Shown: positions 8,853 through 18,289, counted from the stretch's first letter. The stretch: DNA of 64,000 bases from Lutibacter maritimus (GCF_900116115.1 NZ_FOZP01000010.1:57024-121023); one strand, 5' to 3'. Numbers and translations: made by a program. Notes: a model not told the origin generated them from the letters alone.

Positions 8853-9612
8853 TCAATTATATACAAATAGTTATAATAAGGCTTTTGAAGAAAGAGAACG
8901 CTTTATTTACACTACCCTTTTGGAAGCAAAAAAGGCGTTACAATCTTATAATTATACGAGTAATAAGTATTTAAAAGAAATAAATACAATTGAAATCAAA
9001 AAATTTGAATACTTAAAACAATATCCTTATTCCGAAGTAACCAATTTGTTCAATAAAAGGTTTGAAATTTATGAGGAAAATAGCATCAATAATATTGTTA
9101 ATTTGAAAATACTTCCGCTTTTAGAAAATTCAAATATCAAACTTGAAAAAACTTTAGAGACTATCATTTCTGAAATTGCAGCACATGATGCTTTATTAGA
9201 AACCTCAAGAATAATGACCAATAATTATAATTTATATGAATTAATGTACAATCTAAATGATCTATCAAAATTTAAATTGATTTCATATACTAGCGATGTT
9301 AGAAATACTCCTCTTTATCAAAAGTTAGAAAATAAAATGTATCCTCCTGCAAAACCAAGCAAAACAAAAATAAATAAGAACCACGATGAAAATGATGAAT
9401 TTTTAAACGTTAAAGAAGTTGCTGAATTAACAAATTATGCTGTTGCAACTATTTATGATTTAAAGCATAAAGGACAACTTCCATTTTATAAAAAAGGTGC
9501 AAAGTTGCAATTCAAAAAATCAGAAATAATAAACTGGCTTGAAAAAGGAAAAGGAATTACCATAGATGATTTAGATGAAAAAGCCAACGATTATATTCTG
9601 AAAAATAGCTAA
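8842..9612 (+). CDS. Protein with C-terminal excisionase-type HTH
   Basis: A 256-residue protein overlapping the integrase end. The N-terminal 170 residues are helical and not recognised. Residues about 185-235 carry a helix-turn-helix (FLNVKEVAELTNYAVATIYD, then KGQLPFYKKGAKLQF) of the MerR/excisionase type usual in Bacteroidota mobile elements. It is therefore probably a recombination directionality factor or regulator. The downstream gene is preceded by a direct-repeat/palindrome cluster that this protein or the first HTH protein could bind. Confidence 0.65.
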   Translation: MDYNQLYTNSYNKAFEERERFIYTTLLEAKKALQSYNYTSNKYLKEINTIEIKKFEYLKQYPYSEVTNLFNKRFEIYEENSINNIVNLKILPLLENSNIKLEKTLETIISEIAAHDALLETSRIMTNNYNLYELMYNLNDLSKFKLISYTSDVRNTPLYQKLENKMYPPAKPSKTKINKNHDENDEFLNVKEVAELTNYAVATIYDLKHKGQLPFYKKGAKLQFKKSEIINWLEKGKGITIDDLDEKANDYILKNS

Positions 9613-9625
9613 AAAATAGAATTAT

Positions 9626-9651
9626 GCGTCTAGTTAGCGTCTAATTAGACG
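9626..9651 (+). promoter_or_regulatory. Candidate operator: tandem repeats plus palindrome
   Basis: GCGTCTAGTTA and GCGTCTAATTA are head-to-tail 11-bp repeats (9626-9636, 9637-9647). CGTCTAATTAGACG (9638-9651) is a perfect 14-bp palindrome. They lie 20 bp before the next start codon in otherwise AT-only DNA. Confidence 0.6.
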
Positions 9652-9670
9652 TTAAATTAAAAAAAATAAT

Positions 9671-10129
9671 ATGGAAACCGGAAACTACATTTGTCATTTG
9701 TGCAAAAAGGAATACGAACCTACGAAAAGAGGAAAACAACGGTTTTGTTCCTCAAAATGTAGAAAAAAATATAGCTATCATAAAACTAAATTAAGGTTGC
9801 AATCAAAATCCCCTAATGAAAAATTAAATTTGGGGAAACCATACAATCCTAACGAAATGACTTTTGGTGGAGTTAAAGATGCTTTCATTGCAAATGCTGT
9901 TTATGATGGAGCTAAATTTGTAGTTAAAAAAATGTTTTCTAATACTGAAAATGCAAATGATTTAAATAAAAATCATCAAATCTCTAACATTCAAAAACTA
10001 CGCTTTATAAAAATAAAAAATTTTCCAGTTAGCTATGATGGATCTGTAGCTTATTTTGATACTGAAACTGAACAAATAGTTTATGTTTCAGACCCAAATT
10101 ATTATAATCCAGCTAACAATATTATTTAA
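9671..10129 (+). CDS. Small zinc-finger protein of unknown function
   Basis: A 152-residue protein. Residues 8-38 show CHLCKKEYEPTKRGKQRFC followed by SKCRKKYSYH, a four-cysteine zinc motif like that of the first island gene. The rest has no recognised domain. A short hydrophobic patch (DAFIANAVYDGAKFVV) is too weak for a membrane segment. Its own operator-like repeats lie immediately upstream, which suggests autonomous regulation. Such small zinc proteins accompany Bacteroidota integrases; the role is not known. Confidence 0.6.
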   Translation: METGNYICHLCKKEYEPTKRGKQRFCSSKCRKKYSYHKTKLRLQSKSPNEKLNLGKPYNPNEMTFGGVKDAFIANAVYDGAKFVVKKMFSNTENANDLNKNHQISNIQKLRFIKIKNFPVSYDGSVAYFDTETEQIVYVSDPNYYNPANNII

Positions 10130-10241
10130 ATCTGGTCTTTTTATTTAGATCTTATTGACTTGACTTTTATCATTATCATTTTAATGACAAAATATTAAAT
10201 TAGTAAAAATTAAAAAAATTGTAATTATTTAAACTTCTATT

Positions 10242-10610
10242 ATGAATAAATATGGAAAGGCAGCAATTAAATCTGTTGACTTAATAAATTTAGGAAAAAC
10301 ACCAGCTGAAGCATGGGAAATAGCTACTTTGGAAATTTTTGGAGAATCTACCTCAGCCATTAAAAGTTGTCCAAAATCTACTTTTTTAGGATTGTGTGAA
10401 GATGGATTGGTAAAAGGTATTTCAAAAGGAAAATACACAAAATCGGCTAAAAATAAAGCGTATGCTTTAAAAGCTGTACAAGTACTTAAAAAATCTAATT
10501 TAGAGATACAACCAACGGCTTTATGGAATGAAATTCAAAATAAAAATATTCAGCATAATTCTCAAATGCACGTTGTACTTGCGCTATGGAATAATGATTT
10601 AATTGTTTAA
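10242..10610 (+). CDS. DUF6979-like protein beside RM genes
   Basis: A 122-residue soluble protein. The pattern NKYGKAAIKSVDLI, then the Pro-Ala-Glu-Ala-Trp turn, KSCPKSTFLGLCEDGLVKGI and a C-terminal ALWNEI resembles the DUF6979 family, often found next to restriction systems. The assignment is from motif memory. It lies 57 bp before hsdM and may be the first gene of the RM operon. No catalytic residues are recognisable. Confidence 0.6.
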   Translation: MNKYGKAAIKSVDLINLGKTPAEAWEIATLEIFGESTSAIKSCPKSTFLGLCEDGLVKGISKGKYTKSAKNKAYALKAVQVLKKSNLEIQPTALWNEIQNKNIQHNSQMHVVLALWNNDLIV

Positions 10611-10666
10611 ATTAAAATGTGTTTTAAATAACAATAAATCATAATAAATAGTACTTTTGAAAAACT

Positions 10667-12145
10667 ATGAATAAAAAACTTACCCTATCCCAATTAGAGC
10701 AATATTTATCAAAAGCAGCCTGGATTTTAAAAGGTCCTGTTGATGCTTCCGATTTTAAAGTTTATATATTTCCACTTCTGTTTTTCAAGCGAATTTCTGA
10801 TGTATATGATGATGAATTTAAAAATGCTTTAGAAGAAAGTGAAGGAGATATTGAATATGCTTCTTTACCAGAATTTCACCGGTTTGAAATTCCGTTAGAT
10901 TGTCATTGGAACAATGTTAGAGAAACAACAACAAATGTTGGACTTGCAATTGAAAAGGCTTTAAGAGGCATTGAACAAGCCAACCAAGAATTTTTATATG
11001 GTATTTTTGGGGATGCACAGTGGAGCAATAAAAATAAATTATCCGATAAATTATTAATTGATTTAATTGAACATTTTTCACAATACACATTGGGTAATGA
11101 AGACGTGGATCCAGATATGTTGGGACAAGCCTATGAATATTTAATCAAACATTTTGCCGATTTAACTAATAAAAAAGCTGGTGAATTTTACACGCCTCGT
11201 TCCGTTGTTCATTTACTAGGATTAATTTTAGACCCACATGAAGGTGAAACAATTTACGATCCAGCTTGTGGAACTGGTGGAATGTTATTGGAATGTGTAG
11301 ACCATTTAAAACATAATAACGAAGATTATAGAACGCTTAAATTATTTGGACAAGAAAAAAACTTGACTTCAAGTTCTATTGCCCGAATGAATATGTTTTT
11401 ACACGGAATTGAAGATTTTTCTATTTACCGGGATGATACTTTACGAAATCCTGCCTTTTTTGAAGCAGATGGATTAAAAACCTTTGATTGCGTTATTGCA
11501 AATCCTCCTTTTTCATTAAAAGATTGGGGTGCTGAAAATTGGGCAAACGATCCTTATGGAAGAAACATAGCTGGTGTTCCGCCGCAAGGAAACGGAGATA
11601 TGGCTTGGGTACAACATATGATAAAATCTATGAATAAAGAAGGCCGAATGACCGTTGTGTTGCCTCACGGAGCCTTATTTAGAAAAGGGGCTGAGGGAAA
11701 AATAAGAAAGAAGCTGTTAGAAGATGATTTATTAGAAGCTGTGATTGGTTTAGGGCCAAATATTTTTTATGGAACGCAATTGGCAGCCTGTGTTTTGGTG
11801 TTTAAACAACAAAAAGAAAGTAATAAAAAGAATAAAGTACTATTTATTGATGGCTCCGATCAAGTACGTGTTGGTAGAGCACAAAACTTTTTAGAACCTG
11901 AACACGTAAACCAACTTTTTAATTGGTTTACTACTTATGAAGATGTGGAAAATTACGTAAAAGTAGCCACCATAAAAGATTTAAAAGAAAACGATTACAA
12001 TTTAAATATTCCTTTATATGTGGAAAAAATTATTGAAGACAATTTGCCTTCAGTAGAAAAAGCATTGGAAGATTTAAAAAACGCCTGGAATGAAAGTTTA
12101 AAAGCTGAAGAAGATTTTAAAAAAATATTGAATGAATTTTTATAA
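10667..12145 (+). CDS. hsdM: Type I restriction-modification methyltransferase, first copy
   Basis: N6-adenine methyltransferase subunit. The 492-residue protein has the N-terminal HsdM helical domain (LEQYLSKAAWILKGPVDASD, FPLLFFKRISDVYDDEF). Its SAM-binding motif I is DPACGTGGM near residue 198, and the catalytic motif IV NPPF starts at residue 279. It is close in architecture to the second hsdM at 13832, but their sequences have diverged (NPPF versus NPPY, and different insertions). The next gene starts 3 bp after its stop. Whether it pairs with the single HsdS alone or with the other copy cannot be told. Confidence 0.92.
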   Translation: MNKKLTLSQLEQYLSKAAWILKGPVDASDFKVYIFPLLFFKRISDVYDDEFKNALEESEGDIEYASLPEFHRFEIPLDCHWNNVRETTTNVGLAIEKALRGIEQANQEFLYGIFGDAQWSNKNKLSDKLLIDLIEHFSQYTLGNEDVDPDMLGQAYEYLIKHFADLTNKKAGEFYTPRSVVHLLGLILDPHEGETIYDPACGTGGMLLECVDHLKHNNEDYRTLKLFGQEKNLTSSSIARMNMFLHGIEDFSIYRDDTLRNPAFFEADGLKTFDCVIANPPFSLKDWGAENWANDPYGRNIAGVPPQGNGDMAWVQHMIKSMNKEGRMTVVLPHGALFRKGAEGKIRKKLLEDDLLEAVIGLGPNIFYGTQLAACVLVFKQQKESNKKNKVLFIDGSDQVRVGRAQNFLEPEHVNQLFNWFTTYEDVENYVKVATIKDLKENDYNLNIPLYVEKIIEDNLPSVEKALEDLKNAWNESLKAEEDFKKILNEFL

Positions 12146-12148
12146 TCT

Positions 12149-13828
12149 ATGAAACCTGAAGAACTAACACATATCCTAAACAAAGGAGAAGGCACAACCA
12201 TAGAGTATAAAATTGCTCAAGGAGGTATTCCAGTGTCGTTGTATGAAACTGTAGTGAGTTTTAGCAACACTGATGGTGGTATAATTGTTTTAGGTTCTGA
12301 TAATGATGGGAATATAAAAGGTATTGAAGAAAATGATTTAGCTAACTTCCATCAAGTTATTGCAGCTAATTTAAATAATAAAGAGTGTGTCAATCCTCCT
12401 TTATACCTTCAACCAATAACTGTTAAGCATCCTGATGGAAATTTAATTATCATAAGAGTTCCTGCATCCTCTCAATTACATGACCATGCAGGTAAATATT
12501 TTTTTCGTTCTGATGATAATGACCAAGATATTACAGGAAATCAAAATAAAATTTCTGAAATATATTATCAAAAACGAGAGTACTTTTCAGAAAGTACAAT
12601 TTATCCATTTTTGTCAATGGATGATCTAGATCCAGAGTTATTTCAAAAAGCAAGAGCAATTATTAAAACGGTAAATAGTACGCATCCCTGGTTACAAATG
12701 AATGATTTAGATATACTTGCTTCTGCTTCGCTTTACCGAACAGATTATAAAACTGGAGAGCAAGGTTTTACGCTTGCTGCTGCTTTAATATTTGGTAATA
12801 ACAAAACCATTTCCAATTTACTTCCTGGATATAAGGTTGATGCATTAGTTAGAGTAGAAAATTTAGATCGTTACGATGACAGATTATTATTAAGAACCAA
12901 TCTAATTGATACTTATTTACAATTGTTAGATTTTGTGAAAAGGCATTTGCCAGAAAAGTTCTTCACAGAAGATGGTCAACGTAAAGATTTAAGAGAACTA
13001 ATTTTTAGAGAGGTTATCGGTAACGTAATTGTTCATAGAGAGTACACCAATGCACATTCATCCGAATTAATTATTTATAAGGACCAGGTGAAAGTAACCA
13101 ATCCAAATAAAGCATTGTTTCATGGACCTCTGGACCTGGACCAATTTAATCCGTATCCTAAAAACCCAAATATTAGAAAATTCTTTACTGCTTTTGGCTG
13201 GACCGACGAGCTAGGATCTGGAGTAAGAAATACCAAAAAGTACTTAAATAGTTATGTGCCTGGGGCAAAACCAGTATTTATAGAGAACGATACCTTTATT
13301 ACTCAAATACCTTTAGTGAATATTACATTGCATAAGTATCATAATGAATTGGTTGAATTGTTTGATTTTTCTGATGAGATAAGCGGTTATTTAAATGAAA
13401 TTTTATTACAATTACCGCTTCCAACAGATTTAAATGAAGCCGATTGGGAAACCGTTTTATTGCGTTTGGTGCCAAGTTGGACCAAAAATGGTGCCAGGCT
13501 GGACCAGCTCGATTGGCCCAAAAATCAAGCATTTACAGAAGAAGCTATTAAAATGGTGCCAAGCTGGGCCCAAAATGGTGCCAAGCTATTTCATAGAAAA
13601 ACAAATTACCTAATTAGAATATTGTTACTAACTATAGAACCTATAACTTTAGAAGATTTAATGAGAAGAATGGAATATTCTAAAAGACAAACCTTTAGAG
13701 AAAACTACTTACTACCATTACAGGAAGTAGGCTTTGTAAACATGACAATACCAGATACACCTAGTTCGCCAAAACAAAAATATATTTTAACCGAAAAAGG
13801 CAAACAATTTTTAACTGCTAGACTATAA
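12149..13828 (+). CDS. AlbA_2/HATPase_c_4 regulator in RM operon
   Basis: A 559-residue protein. Residues about 15-130 form a Schlafen AlbA_2 domain (EGTTIEYKIAQGG, VVSFSNTDGGIIVLGSDNDG). Residues about 265-370 match the HATPase_c_4 module (FREVIGNVIVHREYTN, GWTDELGSGVRNTKKY). A C-terminal winged-helix-like segment ends the protein (TNYLIRILLLTIEPITLEDL). Between them, an 11-residue unit occurs twice (VPSWTKNGARL, VPSWAQNGAKL). It lies between the two hsdM genes with 3-bp gaps on both sides. The family is annotated as putative transcriptional regulator or ATP-binding protein; control of the RM operon is an inference. Confidence 0.75.
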   Translation: MKPEELTHILNKGEGTTIEYKIAQGGIPVSLYETVVSFSNTDGGIIVLGSDNDGNIKGIEENDLANFHQVIAANLNNKECVNPPLYLQPITVKHPDGNLIIIRVPASSQLHDHAGKYFFRSDDNDQDITGNQNKISEIYYQKREYFSESTIYPFLSMDDLDPELFQKARAIIKTVNSTHPWLQMNDLDILASASLYRTDYKTGEQGFTLAAALIFGNNKTISNLLPGYKVDALVRVENLDRYDDRLLLRTNLIDTYLQLLDFVKRHLPEKFFTEDGQRKDLRELIFREVIGNVIVHREYTNAHSSELIIYKDQVKVTNPNKALFHGPLDLDQFNPYPKNPNIRKFFTAFGWTDELGSGVRNTKKYLNSYVPGAKPVFIENDTFITQIPLVNITLHKYHNELVELFDFSDEISGYLNEILLQLPLPTDLNEADWETVLLRLVPSWTKNGARLDQLDWPKNQAFTEEAIKMVPSWAQNGAKLFHRKTNYLIRILLLTIEPITLEDLMRRMEYSKRQTFRENYLLPLQEVGFVNMTIPDTPSSPKQKYILTEKGKQFLTARL

Positions 13829-13831
13829 CCT

Positions 13832-15292
13832 ATGACCCAACAACAACTAGAAAAATACCTTTGGGGAGCAGCTACCAAATTACGTGGTACCATAGATGCC
13901 GGAGATTATAAACAATACATATTCCCGTTATTGTTTTTTAAACGTATTTGCGATGTGTACGATGAAGAATTTGAAAACGCTTTAAAAGAAAGCGATGGAG
14001 ATATAGAATATGCCTCTTTTGCTGAAAATCATCATTTTTTAGTGCCAGAAGGCGCGCATTGGAACAATGTACGTGAAACAACCGTAAATGTTGGTTTAGC
14101 TTTGCAAAATGCAATGCGCGACATTGAAAAAGCAAATCCTGATACGTTGTATGGTATTTTTGGCGATGCCAGTTGGACCAATAAAAACCGATTAAGTGAC
14201 GAAACATTAACCAATTTAATTGAACATTACTCGCAACATAAATTAAGTTTAAGCAACATACCCGATGATAAATTAGGAAACGCTTACGAATACTTAATCA
14301 AAGAATTTGCCGATGATAGCGGCCATACAGCTGCTGAGTTTTACACCAACCGTACCGTAGTAAAGTTAATGACTATGATTATGAACCCGCAACCTGGTGA
14401 AAGTGTGTACGACCCAACCTGTGGTTCTGGTGGTTTATTGCTAAATTGTGCCTTGCATTTAAAGGACGAAGGCAAGGAATACCGCACGTTAAAGTTATAC
14501 GGACAAGAAATTAACCTCATTACTTCTGCCATAGCTCGTATGAATATGTTTATGCACGGTATTGAAGAATTTAGCATTGTACGTGGCGACACCTTAGCAA
14601 ACCCAGCCTTTTTGCATAACGATGAGTTAAAAACGTTTAATGTAATATTGGCAAACCCACCCTACTCTATAAAAGCCTGGGACCGAAAGAGTTTTGAAAG
14701 TGACCCTTACGGACGAAATATTTGGGGAACACCCTCGCAAGGTTGTGCAGATTATGCGTTTCAACAACATATGCAAAAAAGCTTGGATCCTAAAAACGGA
14801 CGTTGTATTTCTTTATGGCCTCACGGCGTATTATTTAGAGATGCCGAAGCCGAAATGCGTAGCAAAATGATTGAAGAAGATTTGGTAGAATGTGTTATTG
14901 GTTTAGGCCCAAATTTGTTTTATAACTCACCTATGGAAGCCTGTTTACTTATTACAACCACAAATAAAGAAGCGCATAAAAAAGGAAAAGTACTTGTTAT
15001 TAATGCTGTAAAAGAGGTAAAACAAGACAAAAATATTGCTTTTTTAGAAGACAAGCATATAGATAAAGTTTACAAAACATATAAAAAATTTAAAGACGAA
15101 GAAGGCTTTTGTAAAGTGCTTAGTTTGAAAGAAATTTTAGACAATAAAGGAAGTTTAAATATTGCACAGTATGTTAGCAATGTTGATACTGATATTGTTC
15201 AAATTTCTATTGAAGATGCTTTGCAAACTTGGGAAAGTTCTTCTGAAAAATTAAAAGATAGTATGAATGAATTATTTCAAATCTTAAAATAA
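13832..15292 (+). CDS. hsdM: Type I restriction-modification methyltransferase, second copy
   Basis: A 486-residue HsdM paralogue with the N-terminal domain (LEKYLWGAATKLRGTIDAGD) and motif I DPTCGSGG near residue 194. Motif IV NPPY begins at residue 275 and SxxxGRNIWGTPSQG follows it. Codon choice looks somewhat richer in G and C at third positions than in the first copy, by eye. It is followed 2 bp later by hsdS, so this copy is the one directly coupled to the specificity subunit. Confidence 0.93.
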   Translation: MTQQQLEKYLWGAATKLRGTIDAGDYKQYIFPLLFFKRICDVYDEEFENALKESDGDIEYASFAENHHFLVPEGAHWNNVRETTVNVGLALQNAMRDIEKANPDTLYGIFGDASWTNKNRLSDETLTNLIEHYSQHKLSLSNIPDDKLGNAYEYLIKEFADDSGHTAAEFYTNRTVVKLMTMIMNPQPGESVYDPTCGSGGLLLNCALHLKDEGKEYRTLKLYGQEINLITSAIARMNMFMHGIEEFSIVRGDTLANPAFLHNDELKTFNVILANPPYSIKAWDRKSFESDPYGRNIWGTPSQGCADYAFQQHMQKSLDPKNGRCISLWPHGVLFRDAEAEMRSKMIEEDLVECVIGLGPNLFYNSPMEACLLITTTNKEAHKKGKVLVINAVKEVKQDKNIAFLEDKHIDKVYKTYKKFKDEEGFCKVLSLKEILDNKGSLNIAQYVSNVDTDIVQISIEDALQTWESSSEKLKDSMNELFQILK

Positions 15293-15294
15293 TT

Positions 15295-16458
15295 ATGAAA
15301 CAGCAACATTTAGATTTGAAAAACTTAGAGAAAACCAATTGGAAAACTTTTCGGTTTGATGAAATTGCAGAGAAAGTATCTGAAACAGTAGACCCAAATA
15401 CAACAGATTTAGAAATTTATATAGGATTGGAACATATAGATGCTGAAAGTATTCATATAAAAAGATATGGTACACCAGCAGATGTTAAAGGTGGAAAATT
15501 AAAATGCTATCCTGGCGATGTTATTTTTGGTAAACGAAGAGCGTACCAAAGAAAAGCTGCAATTGTTGATTTTGAAGGAATTTGCTCGGCACACGCTTTT
15601 GTTTTAAGAGCCATTCCAAAAGTAATGCATCCTGATTTATTTCCTTTTTTCTTGCACTCTGATTTATTTATGCATTGTGCAGTAGATATTTCTGTAGGTG
15701 GACTTTCGCCGACAATAAACTGGGGACAATTAAAGGAGCAAAAATTCCTCCTCCCACCAAAAGACCAACAACAAAAATTAGCCAAACTACTTTGGGCTAT
15801 GGATGAGGTTGTTGAGAAGGAATTGGAGGTTTTGGAGAAGTTGGAATTAACATTTAATTGTATCATTAAGGATATTTTTACAAATAGAAAGAGTTTTGTA
15901 AAACTTAAAACTATAAATTTTGACTATTTCAAAGGTCTTTCGTTAGAAGAAGATGAAAATGGAAAATACTTACTAACTCCTTCTGGAGCAGTATTTCCAG
16001 GGTTTCTAAAGAATGAAAAACTAAAAAAGGTAAGTGTTAATGCTGAAAGGAATTTTGAAAAAATATTAATTAAAAATGATATCCTTTTTAATACAGGAGG
16101 TGTTGGAACTTTGGGAAGATCTCACTTTTTTATAAAAGAAAATTACAAATACTTTTGTGACTCATTTGTTTTAGTCTTAAGAATTAATGACGATAAATTT
16201 CTAAATAAATTTATATATTTTGTATTTCAATCCGCCAGTATTCTTAGTCAAATTATTCAAAATACTAAAGGCACAACCGGCATAACATCTATTAGTATTG
16301 ATAGTATTAATAATTTTAAAATTCCAAATTTAAATATCGATGAGCAAAAAAGAGTTGTTAATAAGTTGGATAAATTGGAAGATCAAATTAATCTTATTCA
16401 GAACAAAATAGAAAACTCCAAAGCCTTACAAAAGAGTTTGATTAATCAGGTGTTTTAA
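15295..16458 (+). CDS. hsdS: Type I restriction specificity subunit
   Basis: Sets the bipartite target sequence of the RM complex. The 387-residue protein has two target-recognition domains, each followed by a conserved helix. TRD1 runs from about residue 15 to 160 (FGKRRAYQRKAA, GGLSPTINWGQLKEQKFLLP) and its helix is at about 165-200. TRD2 covers about 205-345 (NTGGVGTLGRS) and its helix starts at PNLNIDEQKRVV. The last helix segment ends ALQKSLINQVF, the typical HsdS terminus. Length and two-domain layout indicate a complete subunit. Confidence 0.92.
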   Translation: MKQQHLDLKNLEKTNWKTFRFDEIAEKVSETVDPNTTDLEIYIGLEHIDAESIHIKRYGTPADVKGGKLKCYPGDVIFGKRRAYQRKAAIVDFEGICSAHAFVLRAIPKVMHPDLFPFFLHSDLFMHCAVDISVGGLSPTINWGQLKEQKFLLPPKDQQQKLAKLLWAMDEVVEKELEVLEKLELTFNCIIKDIFTNRKSFVKLKTINFDYFKGLSLEEDENGKYLLTPSGAVFPGFLKNEKLKKVSVNAERNFEKILIKNDILFNTGGVGTLGRSHFFIKENYKYFCDSFVLVLRINDDKFLNKFIYFVFQSASILSQIIQNTKGTTGITSISIDSINNFKIPNLNIDEQKRVVNKLDKLEDQINLIQNKIENSKALQKSLINQVF

Positions 16459-16460
16459 TA

Positions 16461-17414
16461 ATGAAGTGGTACGAACCAGAACATATTTGGGATATTTATG
16501 GAATAAACAATAGAGTTGAATTTGTTGAAAAATATGTAGTTGAAGGTAAGTTTCATAAAGATGTACCAGATGATATACTAAAGAGTTTTGAGACAGTAAG
16601 CTATTTATTAGCACATAGCTATTACCACTGGCCAATGTTTGATGAAGCCTTAAAAAAAATATTAGGGATATATGAAATGGCGATAAAATTAAAATGCCAA
16701 CTATTAGGAATTAAAATTGAGTATAAAGCAAAAGATGGTAAAGTAAAAAAGCAAAATTTAGGAGTTTTAATAGATCAACTTGTTAAACTTGAAGGCTATC
16801 CTAAAGATTTGAAATTTCAATTAAAAGGAACTACTGAATTGCGTAATATGTTGGCTCATCCTAATAGTTATTCCTTTATGGGAGCTTTAAATATTAGAGC
16901 AATAATTAGGACAGTTAATATAATTAATCAATTATTTTTAAAAAGCAATTGGTATGAAGAACAGCAAGTTGAATTATTAAAAATTCAAAGTAAATGTCAA
17001 AAATTACAAGATAAGCTATTTATATTTGATTATAAAAATGAAAGAATTTTAGTTCATGAAATTGAGATTGTTGCTGTTTTTAAAGAAAAAGGAAAGTTTA
17101 TTTATTGTATGAGTTTTCAAAAATTAACAAATGATGTTTCTAATTTAAATTTTAATAATATTCCAGCTCCTATTATTCTATTTTTAAATGAAATAAAATT
17201 TACTGACAGCTGTCTATTTGCATTTAACGTAGAAACTAAATTGAAAATAGATTTAACGGAAACAGTTAACCCTTTGAACATTACTAAACACGAAAATCAT
17301 AAAATTGGTTTTTCAAATTTAGAAGATAAAGATAAAAATATTTATTTCAACATTCATTCAACTGATACTGATGATTTAATTCAAAAATATATTTATAAAA
17401 ATTCTTGGAAATAA
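16461..17414 (+). CDS. HEPN-motif protein inside the RM operon
   Basis: A 317-residue protein starting 2 bp after hsdS. The N-terminal half is helical and contains ELRNMLAHP, which gives the canonical HEPN RNase signature R-N-x3-H (R128 to H133). The preceding helices include YEMAIKLKCQLLG and the spacer VLIDQLVKLEGYP. This suggests a HEPN ribonuclease or a HEPN non-catalytic defence protein. The C-terminal half (about 180-317) is beta-rich and unrecognised. Embedding between hsdS and hsdR resembles known insertion of anticodon-nuclease or abortive-infection genes in type I RM operons. Nuclease activity is inferred only from the motif. Confidence 0.65.
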   Translation: MKWYEPEHIWDIYGINNRVEFVEKYVVEGKFHKDVPDDILKSFETVSYLLAHSYYHWPMFDEALKKILGIYEMAIKLKCQLLGIKIEYKAKDGKVKKQNLGVLIDQLVKLEGYPKDLKFQLKGTTELRNMLAHPNSYSFMGALNIRAIIRTVNIINQLFLKSNWYEEQQVELLKIQSKCQKLQDKLFIFDYKNERILVHEIEIVAVFKEKGKFIYCMSFQKLTNDVSNLNFNNIPAPIILFLNEIKFTDSCLFAFNVETKLKIDLTETVNPLNITKHENHKIGFSNLEDKDKNIYFNIHSTDTDDLIQKYIYKNSWK

Positions 17415-17432
17415 ATTTAATAACTTTTGATT

Positions 17433-18242
17433 ATGACTTTACACGAAGCAATTATACAAGTTTTAGCACAAGATAACAGCTCTCTCTCTCCTAGCCAGAT
17501 TGCAGATGCATTAAATAAAAATAATTGGTATGTTAAAAAAGATGGCTCTTCAATAAAGAGTAATCAAATTGGTGCTCGTGTTACAAATTATCCACATTTA
17601 TTTATCAAAGAAGGTTCATTAATTGGTTTAAAAAGTAAAACTGGGGTTCAAAAAATAAATCCTATTCAAAAGAGTAAAACAAGTATAAGTGCTATTAGTT
17701 CAAATAGTAATTTAGCTCTTAAAGTGCTTATGAACGAAAAGAATTTTAAACCAGCTTCAACTATAGATACTTTAGTGTCAGATGAGCCAGGTTTGTATTG
17801 TATTCGTATTGCTAATATAAATGCTTTCAATACACCTTTCAATAAAGTACTTACAGAACGAAATCATAATATTGTGTACATTGGTATCGCCTCTCAAAGT
17901 TTAAAAAAACGTTTTTTAGGGCAAGAATTAAGGGCAAAAGGTCACGGTACATTTTTTAGAAGTATTGGAGCGGTTTTAGGTTATACACCACCAAAAGGTT
18001 CTTTAGCTGATAAAAAGAACCAAAACAATTATAAATTTAGTGCTAAGGATGAGCATCATATTATTTCATGGATAAATAATAATTTAATTGTGAATTGGGT
18101 TCCTTTAAATGGAGATTTAAATAGTATTGAGAATGAACTCATAAAACAACATCTCCCACTATTAAATATTGCTGGCAATCCTCTAGCACTTTCAGAATTA
18201 AGTGAATTACGAAATTATTGTAAAAGGATTGCTAGAGGTTAA
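17433..18242 (+). CDS. HARE-HTH/GIY-YIG nuclease
   Basis: I choose ATG 17433 over the TTG two codons earlier. Residues 1-65 fit a HARE-HTH winged helix (LHEAIIQVLAQDNSSLSPSQ, NQIGARVTNYPHLF), a domain proposed to recognise modified DNA. Residues about 118-265 fit a GIY-YIG nuclease: GLYCIRI with Y122, VYIGIA with Y149, R160 in LKKRF, a Glu at 233 or 235 in ENELIKQH, and an Asn in LLNIAGNP. All five positions expected for catalysis are present. The combination suggests a modification-sensing restriction nuclease acting beside the type I system; the substrate is inferred. Confidence 0.72.
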   Translation: MTLHEAIIQVLAQDNSSLSPSQIADALNKNNWYVKKDGSSIKSNQIGARVTNYPHLFIKEGSLIGLKSKTGVQKINPIQKSKTSISAISSNSNLALKVLMNEKNFKPASTIDTLVSDEPGLYCIRIANINAFNTPFNKVLTERNHNIVYIGIASQSLKKRFLGQELRAKGHGTFFRSIGAVLGYTPPKGSLADKKNQNNYKFSAKDEHHIISWINNNLIVNWVPLNGDLNSIENELIKQHLPLLNIAGNPLALSELSELRNYCKRIARG

Positions 18243-18289
18243 TAAAACGGTCGTGTTAAAAGACTATTTTACTGTGTGTTTTTAAAGTA

